Below are positions 44,200 through 53,255 of a DNA stretch of 64,000 bases, piece by piece; the first letter of the stretch is position 1, and every line of letters begins with the position of its first letter. Origin of the DNA: JBJXHC01 sp046160825 (GTDB lineage: Bacteria > Bacteroidota > Ignavibacteria > UBA10030 > UBA6906). The notes beneath the pieces were generated by a model. That model saw nothing but the letters and a program-made list of their open reading frames with translations, did no database searches and had not been told where the DNA came from. The position numbers were made by a program, and so were the translations under genes. The DNA lies in assembly GCA_046160825.1 (NCBI GenBank), contig JBJXHC010000037.1:1-64000 (forward strand). Direction: 5' to 3'.

Positions 44200-44762
44200 T
44201 GGCGCAGGGCAAGCTTATTGTTATTTCCGCGCCAAGCGGCTCCGGCAAAACGACGATTGCACGGGAGATTATGAAGCGCAACCCCGGACTGGGGTTTTCG
44301 GTTTCGGCAACGACACGCAAACGTCGCGACACCGAGATTGATGGCAGAGATTATTTCTTTCTGACGGATGAAGAGTTCAGGCGCAGGGTTGCCGCGGGAG
44401 AATTTGTGGAATGGGAAGAGATGTACGGCAACCTGTACGGCACATTGAAAACGGAAATTGATCGTGCGATTTCCAACGGCCAGCACCTGGTGTTTGATGT
44501 TGACGTCAAGGGCGGGCGCTCAATAAAAGAACTCTACACGGATGCACTCCTGATTTTTATTTGCCCCCCATCGCTCGATACCCTGAAGCAGCGGTTGACG
44601 GGAAGACGTACCGAAGACGAAGCCGCACTTGCGCGGCGCCTGGATCGCGTGCCGATGGAAATGGAAATGGGGAAGGGATTTGATATCACGGTTGTCAACG
44701 ATGATCTCGAGCGGGCAACTGCCGAGGTGGACAGAATAGTGAAACATCATGTACATTCATAG
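44199..44762 (+). CDS. gmk: guanylate kinase
   Basis: A 187-residue kinase that converts GMP to GDP. The P-loop SAPSGSGKTT is at about 10-19, followed by GMP-binding SATTRKRRDTEIDGRDYFFL (about 37-56), the lid region EWEEMYGNLYGT and the adenine side TGRRTEDEAALARRL. The ATG at 44199 shares a base with the yicC stop; a GTG one codon earlier is equivalent. Standard length and context. Confidence 0.95.
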   Translation: MAQGKLIVISAPSGSGKTTIAREIMKRNPGLGFSVSATTRKRRDTEIDGRDYFFLTDEEFRRRVAAGEFVEWEEMYGNLYGTLKTEIDRAISNGQHLVFDVDVKGGRSIKELYTDALLIFICPPSLDTLKQRLTGRRTEDEAALARRLDRVPMEMEMGKGFDITVVNDDLERATAEVDRIVKHHVHS

Positions 44763-44773
44763 AGGAGAGAACA

Positions 44774-45127
44774 ATGGCAATCAAGCCTATTGACATCGAG
44801 GCATTTTCCGGACACGCAAAGAATATTCACGAAGCTATCGTTGCGACTTCCAAGCGGGCACGCCAGATCAATGAAGAGATCAAGATTGAATTCAGCCAGC
44901 GCGTCGAACTTGTCGCCCCGAAAACCGAATCGGAGAACGAGGAGAACGACATCAACCCGGATCAGCTCAAGGTGAGTCTTGAGTTCGAGAAACGTCCTAA
45001 GCCGACTGATACGGCGCTGGATGAACTGATGACCGGAAACTTGCAGTGGCGCTACAAGGAACGCGAAGAACCGGTCAAGCCGGCCGCCGAGGAAGCTGCG
45101 GAAGAATCAGACGAGTCTGAAGAATAG
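44774..45127 (+). CDS. rpoZ: RNA polymerase omega subunit
   Basis: A 117-residue protein between gmk and coaBC, the usual place of rpoZ. The conserved helix is seen as NIHEAIVATSKRARQINEEI (about 17-36). The tail is strongly acidic (EEAAEESDESEE), as in Bacteroidota omega proteins, which are longer than the proteobacterial form. AGGAGAG precedes the ATG. Omega supports assembly of RNA polymerase. Confidence 0.85.
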   Translation: MAIKPIDIEAFSGHAKNIHEAIVATSKRARQINEEIKIEFSQRVELVAPKTESENEENDINPDQLKVSLEFEKRPKPTDTALDELMTGNLQWRYKEREEPVKPAAEEAAEESDESEE

Positions 45128-45130
45128 GGA

Positions 45131-46348
45131 ATGCTGCACGGGAAACACATAGTGCTCGGAGTTACCGGCGGCATTGCGGCATATAAAAGCGCCTGGCTTG
45201 TTCGCGAGCTTGTAAAAGCAGGCGCCGATGTGCAGGTGGTAATGACGAGAAATGCAACGCAGTTTGTAACACCGCTTACTCTTTCCACCCTCTCCAGGCG
45301 CGAAGTAATCATCGAACTGTTCCCGGCGTCCGGCGATCAGTCCACCGACCAGTGGACGAAGCATATTGATCTCGCGCTGTGGGCAGACATCATGTTTATC
45401 GCTCCGGCAACAGCCAACACCATGGCGAAGATCGTCCATGGCATGGCGGATGATTTTCTCACCACGCTGGTGCTTGCCCTTCGTTGTCCTCTGGCGCTCG
45501 CTCCTGCCATGGATGTCGATATGTACAAGAACGATACGACGCAACGCAACATAGACGCGTTGCGACAGTCGGGTTGCCTTGTCCTTGATCCGGAAGAAGG
45601 CGAACTTGCCAGCGGGTTATCGGGACCCGGACGGTTGCCGGAGATTGAGCGCCTCGTGAAGTTTGTTGATGGCATTCTCGATAAAGTACACCAGGATCTC
45701 AAGGGTCGTAAAGTGCTCGTTACCGCCGGTCCGACCCATGAACCGATTGATCCCGTCCGGTTCATCGGGAATCGATCCTCAGGCAGGATGGGATTCGCGC
45801 TTGCCAATGCTGCCGCGCAACGCGGCGCAGACGTCACGCTCGTCAGCGGGCCTGTAGAGTTGCGCACGCCGCGCAACACCCGCCGCGTGGATGTGGAGAC
45901 AGCAGAACAAATGAAGACGGCGGTGGAAAAAGAATTCCCTTCCGCTGATCTCGTGGTCATGTCTGCAGCCGTTGCTGATTTTACCCCGGCCAATGTTGCA
46001 GAGAAGAAGATGAAGCGGGAGGCCTCTGCCGGTGATACCATGAATCTGGAATTGAAAAAGAACCCCGACATCCTCCGTGGACTCGGGGAGAAAAAATTGC
46101 GCCAGGTGCTTGTCGGCTTTGCACTCGAAACCAACGACGGCGTTGCCAACGCGAAGAAAAAACTCTCATCCAAAAATCTTGATGTCGTTGTTCTGAATAC
46201 TGTTGGAGAAGAAGGCGCGGGTTTCGGCACCGAGACGAACATTGTCACCGTTATAACACCCGACGGTACGGTGGAACGTCTCCCCAAGATGTCCAAGTTC
46301 GATGTGGCACACGAGATTTTGAACAGAGTCGTTCCCCTGTTGAAGTAA
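45131..46348 (+). CDS. coaBC: phosphopantothenoylcysteine decarboxylase / phosphopantothenate-cysteine ligase
   Basis: A 405-residue bifunctional enzyme for two steps of CoA synthesis. The N-terminal flavoprotein domain has GVTGGIAAYKSAWLVREL, the histidine in WTKHIDLALWADIMFIAPAT and PAMDVDMYKN. The expected Cys of the ACG motif reads ASG (GELASGLSGPGR), a form I recall in Bacteroidota homologues. The CoaB domain starts near 190 with VLVTAGPTHEPIDPVRFI and SSGRMGFALA. It follows rpoZ by three bases. Confidence 0.92.
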   Translation: MLHGKHIVLGVTGGIAAYKSAWLVRELVKAGADVQVVMTRNATQFVTPLTLSTLSRREVIIELFPASGDQSTDQWTKHIDLALWADIMFIAPATANTMAKIVHGMADDFLTTLVLALRCPLALAPAMDVDMYKNDTTQRNIDALRQSGCLVLDPEEGELASGLSGPGRLPEIERLVKFVDGILDKVHQDLKGRKVLVTAGPTHEPIDPVRFIGNRSSGRMGFALANAAAQRGADVTLVSGPVELRTPRNTRRVDVETAEQMKTAVEKEFPSADLVVMSAAVADFTPANVAEKKMKREASAGDTMNLELKKNPDILRGLGEKKLRQVLVGFALETNDGVANAKKKLSSKNLDVVVLNTVGEEGAGFGTETNIVTVITPDGTVERLPKMSKFDVAHEILNRVVPLLK

Positions 46349-46384
46349 CACTGATTCGTTCCATTCCATTTTATTCTCTTCCCG

Positions 46385-47191
46385 ATGGCCGACGACAACG
46401 CCAATGGTGTCCGCACAGCAACGGTTCTCCTGCGTGACATTGAATTCTTTCTGAAACAGGAACGCGATCTCTTTGGTGAGGCGCTTCTTGTCGAACAATC
46501 AACCCCACCACCCACGAAAGAACCCATCATGCCAGTCCGTAATGAGGTGTTCACGGCAGAGCCACCGCTGTTTCAACTGCCCGATCCCGCAGTCCTGCCT
46601 GTCACCAACGAGCCCTGGGGAACGGCAACAACTCTTGCGGAGTTGAACAGCCAGATATGCAACTGCATGAAATGTGCGCTCGGAGCAACGCGAACAAAGT
46701 TTGTCTTCGGGGTCGGTAATCCCAATGCAACACTCATGATTGTAGGCGAAGCGCCCGGCGCAGATGAAGACGCGCAAGGTGAGCCGTTCGTCGGCAGGGC
46801 CGGACAGTTGTTGAATAAGATTCTCGAAGCAATCAATTTCAAGAGGGAAGAGGTATTCATCTGCAACATTCTGAAATGCAGACCGCCGAACAACAGGAAG
46901 CCGCAATCCGAAGAGGTGGAACAATGCATACCGTACTTGAAGAAGCAAATCCAACTTGTGAAGCCGAGAGTGATCCTGTGTCTTGGCCTGACAGCCGCCG
47001 AGAATCTTCTCGGCACAACCGAGAGTCTTGGCAAACTGCGCGGCCGTGTAATGAAATATGAGGGCATACCGCTCATGGTAACGTACCACCCCGCAGCGCT
47101 TTTGCGCAACCCGAATTGGAAACGTCCGGCGTGGGAAGACGTACAAGCCGTGCGGAAACTGCACGATGAACTCGTGATGCAACAACAATAA
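46385..47191 (+). CDS. family 4-type uracil-DNA glycosylase with Fe-S cluster
   Basis: A 268-residue base-excision enzyme. The C-terminal 190 residues carry the family 4 signature: CxxC in CMKCALGATRTK, motif A GEAPGADEDAQGEPFVGRAG (about 121-140), NILKCRPPNNRKP with the third Cys, a further Cys in EQCIPYL, and motif B TYHPAALLRNP near 238. The four cysteines should hold a 4Fe-4S cluster. The first 75 residues are variable and not assigned. It removes uracil from deaminated DNA and lies directly before dnaB. Confidence 0.88.
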   Translation: MADDNANGVRTATVLLRDIEFFLKQERDLFGEALLVEQSTPPPTKEPIMPVRNEVFTAEPPLFQLPDPAVLPVTNEPWGTATTLAELNSQICNCMKCALGATRTKFVFGVGNPNATLMIVGEAPGADEDAQGEPFVGRAGQLLNKILEAINFKREEVFICNILKCRPPNNRKPQSEEVEQCIPYLKKQIQLVKPRVILCLGLTAAENLLGTTESLGKLRGRVMKYEGIPLMVTYHPAALLRNPNWKRPAWEDVQAVRKLHDELVMQQQ

Positions 47192-47208
47192 GCGTTGAAG
47201 GAATTCTG

Positions 47209-48636
47209 ATGGAAGCATTAGTACGTCGAGGGATTGATCTTGTCGTGGAGCGCCCCGAGGGACGTATACCACCGCAAGCCGTGGATATTGAGTCGCAGGT
47301 GATTGGAGCGATGCTGCTGGAGCGCGAAGCCATCGCGCGCGTCATTGAGGTGCTGGATGAAGACGCGTTCCATGCAGACTATCATCGAAAGATCTACCAG
47401 GCGATTCTCGCAATGTTCGACCGCTCGGAGCCTGTCGATACCATCACGATTGCCGAAGAACTCCGCCGCCGCGGCCATCTGGAATTGATTGGAGGAGAAG
47501 CGTACCTCGTCGAGTTGACGATGAAGGTCACTTCCGCCGCCAACGTGGAATACCACGCAAAGATCGTCTTGGAAAAATCGCTGATGCGCAACCTGATTAC
47601 CGCGACTTCGAGTGTCACTGTGCGCGCATATCAACCAACAGAGGACGCATTCGATTTGCTGGACGAGGCGGAACAGGCCATCTTCCAGATTTCAGAAAAG
47701 CGCCTCCGGAAGAGCTTCGTCTCGATGCACAAGGCCGTCCATGACACGATCGAGATGCTGGAGAGCATTCATGGGAAACACAGCGGCGTGACCGGTGTTC
47801 CCACGGGTTTCCGCGAGTTGGATACGCTTACAGGCGGATGGCAAAGCTCCGACCTGATTATTATTGCAGGCCGTCCGAGTTCCGGAAAGACTGCCTTTGC
47901 GCTTTCCCTTGCGCGCAACGCAGCGATGCACAATGATAAACCGACCGGCGTTGGAATCTTCTCCCTTGAAATGTCCACGCAACAACTCGTCATGCGTCTT
48001 CTCTGTGCGGAAGCAAAAGTCGATGCCCACGCCGTGCGCACCGGACGTTTGCCTGAGGACGATTGGAAGCGATTGAGCATTGCCGCCGGACGTTTAACAA
48101 ATTCCAATATCTATATAGACGATACGGCTTCGCTTGGTATCCTCGAATTGCGAGCGAAAGCCCGTCGATTGAAAGCAGAGCGCAACATCGGTCTTCTTGT
48201 TGTTGATTACCTTCAGTTGATGCAGGGCCCGAAGAATTCGGAAAGTCGTGAGAAGGAAATTTCCGCCATCTCACGTTCACTCAAGGCGCTGGCGAAAGAA
48301 TTGAATATTCCCGTTCTCGCTCTCTCGCAGTTGAGCCGCGCAGTGGAAGCCCGCAACGACAAACGTCCGATCCTTTCCGACCTTCGCGAGTCGGGTGCAA
48401 TCGAACAGGATGCAGACGTTGTGGCATTCGTTCACCGGCCCGAGATGTACACGGACCCCAATTCCGACGGCTTCCGCGAAGTTGCAGGCCAGGCCGATAT
48501 CATTGTTGGCAAGCAGCGTAACGGTCCGATTGACGACGTGAAGCTGGCGTTCGTTCACAAGTATGCGCGCTTCGAGAATCTTGCGCCAATGTCATTCGAT
48601 ATGTTGCCGGCAGGTACGGATGAGCAACCATTCTAA
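47209..48636 (+). CDS. dnaB: replicative DNA helicase
   Basis: A 475-residue DnaB. The N-terminal collar domain starts with PPQAVDIESQVIGAMLLE (about 22-39). The RecA-like domain has Walker A GRPSSGKTAFALSLA near 221, GIFSLEMSTQQLVMRLL, Walker B LLVVDYLQLM near 328-337, QLSRAVEARNDKRPILSDLR near 372, and the arginine finger region further on. Length is normal and no intein is present. GGAATTC and the 17-base gap to the previous gene suggest co-transcription. Confidence 0.95.
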   Translation: MEALVRRGIDLVVERPEGRIPPQAVDIESQVIGAMLLEREAIARVIEVLDEDAFHADYHRKIYQAILAMFDRSEPVDTITIAEELRRRGHLELIGGEAYLVELTMKVTSAANVEYHAKIVLEKSLMRNLITATSSVTVRAYQPTEDAFDLLDEAEQAIFQISEKRLRKSFVSMHKAVHDTIEMLESIHGKHSGVTGVPTGFRELDTLTGGWQSSDLIIIAGRPSSGKTAFALSLARNAAMHNDKPTGVGIFSLEMSTQQLVMRLLCAEAKVDAHAVRTGRLPEDDWKRLSIAAGRLTNSNIYIDDTASLGILELRAKARRLKAERNIGLLVVDYLQLMQGPKNSESREKEISAISRSLKALAKELNIPVLALSQLSRAVEARNDKRPILSDLRESGAIEQDADVVAFVHRPEMYTDPNSDGFREVAGQADIIVGKQRNGPIDDVKLAFVHKYARFENLAPMSFDMLPAGTDEQPF

Positions 48637-49510
48637 AGCCGCATCTTCGAGACGCGAGTTTCTCAAAACAGCGATCCTCCTTACCGCGGGGTCTGTGGCA
48701 TTCCGCCCGCGTTCGTTTGCAAAGCCCCACGTGAGCGATGATGAGTGGATCGTTGCGGCAAAGTTTGCGCTGGCCAGGAAGGAAGCGCTTGCCCAACGGC
48801 CCATCGGCGAAGTGATGGCCGCTATCGGCGCATCGTTTATCGGAACGCCATACGCGGCCAATACACTTGAACTCCCCGGCGACGAGCGGCTTGTCGTCAA
48901 CCTCCACGGCCTCGATTGCGTCACGTTTGTGGAGAATACGCTTGCCCTTTCCCGTTGCGTCAAGTCGGGGAAGACTGACTTCGGAACATTCAATGATCAA
49001 TTGCGTTTGATTCGGTACAGGGATGGGGTGCTCGACGGGTACGCGAGCCGACTCCATTACTTCTCCGAATGGATTCAGAACAACGGTAAGAAGGACATTG
49101 TGAAAGATGTTGCGCGAGAGATTGGCGTCGAGGAGTATACCAAGAAGATCACGTTCATGTCATCCCACCGTGAATCGTACAAGCAATTGAAGGACGATGC
49201 GGTGTACGAAAGCATCAGGGAGATTGAAGATGCGCTCAACACACAGACACGGTACCTCATTCCCAAGGACAAGGTGGAGAGCCTCGAAGCCGGCTTCAAC
49301 AGCGGCGACATCATTGCCATCACCACAACAATTGATGGACTGGATGTTTCGCACACGGGTTTGGCGTACCGCGAGAACGGCATACTCAAATATCTCCACG
49401 CCCCGCTCTCCGGCGGCGCAGTACAGATCAGCGGGAATCCATTGTGGGAATATCTCGCACGCAACAAAAAGGCAACCGGCGTGATGGTTGCCCGTCCTCT
49501 TGAGCCATAA
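48620..49510 (+). CDS. exported DUF1460 (NlpC/P60-like amidase) protein
   Basis: A 296-residue protein. The ATG at 48620 lies inside the end of dnaB and opens a twin-arginine-like leader (SRREFLKTAILLTAG). The DUF1460 domain has a likely catalytic Cys in NLHGLDCVTFVENTLAL and a His in GLDVSHTGLAYRENG. Structures of this family resemble NlpC/P60 cysteine amidases acting on N-acetylmuramoyl-L-alanine links. It may trim peptidoglycan. Export by Tat is suggested by the leader but not certain. Confidence 0.8.
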   Translation: MSNHSKAASSRREFLKTAILLTAGSVAFRPRSFAKPHVSDDEWIVAAKFALARKEALAQRPIGEVMAAIGASFIGTPYAANTLELPGDERLVVNLHGLDCVTFVENTLALSRCVKSGKTDFGTFNDQLRLIRYRDGVLDGYASRLHYFSEWIQNNGKKDIVKDVAREIGVEEYTKKITFMSSHRESYKQLKDDAVYESIREIEDALNTQTRYLIPKDKVESLEAGFNSGDIIAITTTIDGLDVSHTGLAYRENGILKYLHAPLSGGAVQISGNPLWEYLARNKKATGVMVARPLEP

Positions 49511-49546
49511 AATTTTATTCATACCTACAACATGAAAGGCCACAAC

Positions 49547-50323
49547 ATGAAACACATAGCAACGCTTCTTGCGGTTCTGGTATTTGCGACCACACCCCTC
49601 GTTGCACAGGGAATGTACTGGGAGAGTATGACCACAACAAAAACCTCCGATGGCAAGGGACCCGTCACGAAGTACTATTACATGCCGAAGAAATTCAAAT
49701 CGGTGGATGAAGGTCAAACCGCCATTATGCGTCTCGACAAGGAGCTGATGATGCTGGTAGATCACGAGAAGAAGACCTACTGGCAGATGACGTTCGATGA
49801 GATGGAATCCATGATGAAGGACATGGGCGGCAAGATGGATGAGGCGATGAAGCAGATGGAGAAGGAAATGGCCGGCATGGATCCCGAACAACGGAAAATG
49901 GTGGAGCAGATGATGGGAAAGAAAATGGGAGGAGGGAGCCAGGAAGCCGTGGAGGTGGATAAAAGCTCAGACACGAAAAGCATCAGCGGGTACAAGTGTA
50001 TAAAGTACACACTGAAGCAGGGCGACGATGTGATGGCGACCGTGTGGGCGACGAAAGAACTTGCAAGCTCGGAGGCCATGCGCAAAGAACTGGACGAGTT
50101 TGCAAAGCGCATGTCCGCCATGATGCCGAAGGGGATGGAAAACATCGTGAAGAAATCCATCAACACTATTGACGGTTTCCCGATTCAGACCGAGATGAAA
50201 GGCGGCTCGTTGATGACCGTGACGAAAATTGAAAAGACCTCGGTTGCCGCAAGTGAGTTCGAGGTCCCGACGGGCTACACGAAGGAAGACCCGCCGATGA
50301 TGGGCAAGCCGGAGAGAGAGTAA
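49547..50323 (+). CDS. exported Met-rich DUF4412-like protein
   Basis: A 258-residue protein from ATG 49547, which starts a clear signal peptide (IATLLAVLVFATTPLVAQG). The middle is very rich in Met and Lys (MESMMKDMGGKMDEAMKQME), and strands on both sides (YYYMPKKFKSVDEGQTAIMR, ISGYKCIKYTL) fit DUF4412. A Met-rich periplasmic protein might bind copper or silver, but this is only suggested by composition. An ATG at 49532 is an alternative start. Confidence 0.65.
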   Translation: MKHIATLLAVLVFATTPLVAQGMYWESMTTTKTSDGKGPVTKYYYMPKKFKSVDEGQTAIMRLDKELMMLVDHEKKTYWQMTFDEMESMMKDMGGKMDEAMKQMEKEMAGMDPEQRKMVEQMMGKKMGGGSQEAVEVDKSSDTKSISGYKCIKYTLKQGDDVMATVWATKELASSEAMRKELDEFAKRMSAMMPKGMENIVKKSINTIDGFPIQTEMKGGSLMTVTKIEKTSVAASEFEVPTGYTKEDPPMMGKPERE

Positions 50324-50396
50324 CCGGGCAACCGCAACGGGTGGTGTTTTTGCAAGGCAGGTCACACGGCGGTAGTGTCTCAGTTTCAATTCAATG

Positions 50397-50488
50397 TCAG
50401 ACTGAGCGTAGTCGAAGCCTGTGGTGTGTACAGATTTCACCCTTCCGCCTCGGCGAGCCTTCGGCGAGACGGGTCGACTCAGGGTGAC
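50397..50488. repeat. imperfect palindromic repeat (TGAGCG-AGTCGAA type), copy A
   Basis: GTCAGACTGAGCGTAGTCGA (50397-50416) faces GGGTCGACTCAGGGTGAC (about 50471-50488), an imperfect inverted repeat. The left arm matches the left arm of copy B at 61710-61731 at most positions. The interior holds a short tandem (TCGGCGAG twice). It lies in the 267-base gap before the CHAT gene. Confidence 0.65.
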
Positions 50489-50590
50489 TATTTTGCATTG
50501 CGTTGGGTCAAGTGAAGACACCATCCCGTCTTGTTTCTCCCCCCAAACTTCTCTATATTTTCCGCAATTCAAACAATACCCAAGAGCGGA

Positions 50591-53203
50591 ATGCCCATCC
50601 AACGTTCATTAGTTCCTTACCTGCTCGCCTGTTGTTGTGCTGTTGCCCTCCTTTCCTGTAGCAAAGAAATTCCACCCGAGCAAAAGCAAGCCGATAATCT
50701 TCTCGGCAAAGCGCGCGATGCCTTCGAGCGAAAACAGTATCACGAAGCCCGGCAATTACTCTGGTCGGCAAACACGTTGGATGCGCAACTTGTCCGTGTC
50801 CCCCAGCTTGCGGAAGAATATGAACTGTTGGGACGCATCTATGCGTCGGCCGCGTCGTTTGACAGCGCCATGTTGTTGTATGCGCGTGCCATCGAGCAAT
50901 ACAAAGCACTGACAGACAGAAAATCCGCCACAACGCTCACCATCGAAACCGCGCTGCTTCATAGAAAAATGGGAGAAGAGCGCAAGGCTCACACGATGCT
51001 GACCGAGGCGTTGCGTCTTGCGCGATTGTTCAAGGACACGACCGGTATTCGGGATTTGTTGTGGGCTGTTATTCCCACCGCTCGCGCTCTTGATCTGCCG
51101 GAGGAGGAATCGTCTTACATTGGCGAACTTCTCAACGGTGCACTGACGCGCAGCGATCTCGGCGAACAAGCACGGCTTCACCGCGAGTCGGGACTCTCGA
51201 TGCTCTACCGTGGCGATGCCGCCCGCGCAGAAGAGAACTTCCTCCGCACACTCACCTTTGCGGAGCAGATGCGCGACTCGCTTCTCGGTATTGAAGCGCT
51301 GTATCGTCTTGCGATAACGTACCAATCAGCCGGGAAAACGAGTCAGGCCCTTGAGACCTACAGCGAAGCCCTACGGCGGGCGGATGTCACACACGGTGCG
51401 AGGCACCTCCGCACCGAAATGCTGATCCGTGTCGGAAATGTTTATCTGGGAACCCACGCCTATGCGGATGCGGCGCGCTTTTATCGGGCGGCACTTTCCT
51501 CTGCGATTGCTGCCGGAGACAAGCTGACCGAAGGCTATTGCTTCGTACAAATCGGTCACAGCGAAGTGCTTGGTGATGGAGGAATAGCCGCGGCAACGAA
51601 AAGCTACCGCGCCGCGCTTGATCTGTTCAACGGTGTTCTTTATCCGCGCGGTGCATCGTATGCATTGCAAAGCCTGGGTTACGCAGCCCGACGCGCACGC
51701 CAGACTACCGAGGCCTTGGACTATTGCAAGCAGGCCATCGAACAGTATGAATCGGTCTTCTCATCACCTCCTCGTGACGACTTGTACGCAGAGTGCGAAC
51801 AGGCGTTGGCCGACCTCAACAACGAATCGCCATACGATAACGTGATCGAGTTATCGCTGCAGCTTGGCCGCACCGATGAGGGCTTCTGGTACGCCAGCAG
51901 GAAGGCGGGCAATACGATGGCCCGCGCTTTGTGTGCGCTGGACATTCAGGAAAAGGACACGATGGGGTTGGATCGTTATGAGCACACGCGTGCCGTACAT
52001 GTTGGGTCCGAGAGACAACTTGAATATATCCTCTCCGCCGGTCCGCGTGAACAGGTTCTTCATAAAGACGTCGTTGCGGTGCTTGAAGGCAACATGCGCC
52101 GGATGGATGAAGCATCATCGGACGTTGTGCAACGGAAACAATCACTTGAATCGGCCGTACGGATTGCGGGTTACGGGACAGCCGAAGTTCAGAAACTGAT
52201 ACCACCGGGTTCTGCGCTTGTCGTCTATGTGCCGACCCGCCAGACGTTGCACGAGTTTGTCATAACATCATCACGTGTTTCAGCGCAGGTTGCGGCAGTG
52301 GAGAACACAGCGCTCCGGTCAATGGCGAAGGAATTCATTTCATTGTTGCGGCAGCAGGTTTCTTTTGAAGACTCGATGGAGGCCCAGCAACGTGCCATCA
52401 ATCGTCGTAGTGAAGAATTGAATAACAAATTGTACGGACTGCTCGTTCGTCCTGTTGAGCAGGATATCGGGTCGGCATCGAAACTTGTCGTGTTACTGCC
52501 GGATGTTCTGGCGGATGTTCCTGTGCACGCGCTACGCCGCGGCAGATCGCGGTCGCTCGCCACCTACGTTGCAGAACGATTCACCGTCAGTTATCTCCCT
52601 TCGTTGGGTGCGCTTGCATTACAGGGAACGGCTCTTCGGACGGAGCGACAGGTCGTTGGACTGGGCCACCCGGGAAATGCTTCGTGGGATGTGGAGTATG
52701 AACTCCGCGATATCAGGGCGTTTTACAAGGACGCCCGACTGTATTTCGGAGCCCAGGCAACACTTCCAACATTGCGTGGTGAGAAAGCGGATGTTATCCA
52801 CGTGGCACTGCAAACTGTGTTCAGCCGGACGTCTCCCGAGAATTCCTTCGTATACTTTTCCGATGGTCAATCGGGCACAACAACAAAGCGGGCACTCTGG
52901 GGAGAAATGTACTCGATCCCCGCTGTCGGTGCATTGTTGTTTTCCGATTTGGGAGACGATACAGAGATGCACCGCACCTCGCTTGTGCAAACCCTACTGA
53001 TGAGCGGGTCCGGGAAAGTCGTGCTGAACTCATTCGTGCCATTGAGGAAATGCAAAAAGTTCTTCGGCGAGATATTCTATACATCGTTGCTTGGTGGTGC
53101 GGATGTGGATGGGGCGATGCGTGCAGTACAACTTGCGATGATCAAATCCCCGGAATACTCCGCCACCCACATGTGGGCGCCGTTCTTCCTCTGGGGAAAA
53201 TAA
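50591..53203 (+). CDS. TPR lipoprotein with a degenerate CHAT domain
   Basis: An 870-residue protein. The ATG at 50591 is chosen because it opens a lipoprotein leader ending ALLSC. Residues 30-450 are TPR-like repeats (AGKTSQALETYSEALRRAD). From about 610 the chain follows the CHAT (caspase HetF-associated with TPR) fold: NKLYGLLVRPVEQDIG, LVVLLPDVLADVPVHALRR, and the C-terminal GAMRAVQLAMIKSPEYSATH with WAPFFLWG. The catalytic His of the usual HxAxH is replaced by Gln (HVALQ, Gln741) and the Cys of LSAC reads Leu (FSDL, Leu787). It is probably an inactive scaffold on the periplasmic side of a membrane. Confidence 0.8.
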   Translation: MPIQRSLVPYLLACCCAVALLSCSKEIPPEQKQADNLLGKARDAFERKQYHEARQLLWSANTLDAQLVRVPQLAEEYELLGRIYASAASFDSAMLLYARAIEQYKALTDRKSATTLTIETALLHRKMGEERKAHTMLTEALRLARLFKDTTGIRDLLWAVIPTARALDLPEEESSYIGELLNGALTRSDLGEQARLHRESGLSMLYRGDAARAEENFLRTLTFAEQMRDSLLGIEALYRLAITYQSAGKTSQALETYSEALRRADVTHGARHLRTEMLIRVGNVYLGTHAYADAARFYRAALSSAIAAGDKLTEGYCFVQIGHSEVLGDGGIAAATKSYRAALDLFNGVLYPRGASYALQSLGYAARRARQTTEALDYCKQAIEQYESVFSSPPRDDLYAECEQALADLNNESPYDNVIELSLQLGRTDEGFWYASRKAGNTMARALCALDIQEKDTMGLDRYEHTRAVHVGSERQLEYILSAGPREQVLHKDVVAVLEGNMRRMDEASSDVVQRKQSLESAVRIAGYGTAEVQKLIPPGSALVVYVPTRQTLHEFVITSSRVSAQVAAVENTALRSMAKEFISLLRQQVSFEDSMEAQQRAINRRSEELNNKLYGLLVRPVEQDIGSASKLVVLLPDVLADVPVHALRRGRSRSLATYVAERFTVSYLPSLGALALQGTALRTERQVVGLGHPGNASWDVEYELRDIRAFYKDARLYFGAQATLPTLRGEKADVIHVALQTVFSRTSPENSFVYFSDGQSGTTTKRALWGEMYSIPAVGALLFSDLGDDTEMHRTSLVQTLLMSGSGKVVLNSFVPLRKCKKFFGEIFYTSLLGGADVDGAMRAVQLAMIKSPEYSATHMWAPFFLWGK

Positions 53204-53206
53204 AAA

Positions 53207-53229
53207 GGTGAGGACGTTACACCCTCACC
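53207..53229. terminator. terminator between convergent genes
   Basis: GGTGAGG (53207-53213) and CCTCACC (53223-53229) form a 7-bp stem preceded by AAAAA and followed by CGAATTT. It lies between the CHAT gene stop and the convergent gene ending at 53256. Confidence 0.6.
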
Positions 53230-53255
53230 CGAATTTCAGCCAAACCCCTCCGACA

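Noticed and set aside
45337..46554. 405-residue open frame on the minus strand opposite coaBC
   Set aside because: coaBC is certain on the plus strand; the antisense translation is Ser/Arg-rich without recognisable motifs and follows from codon bias.
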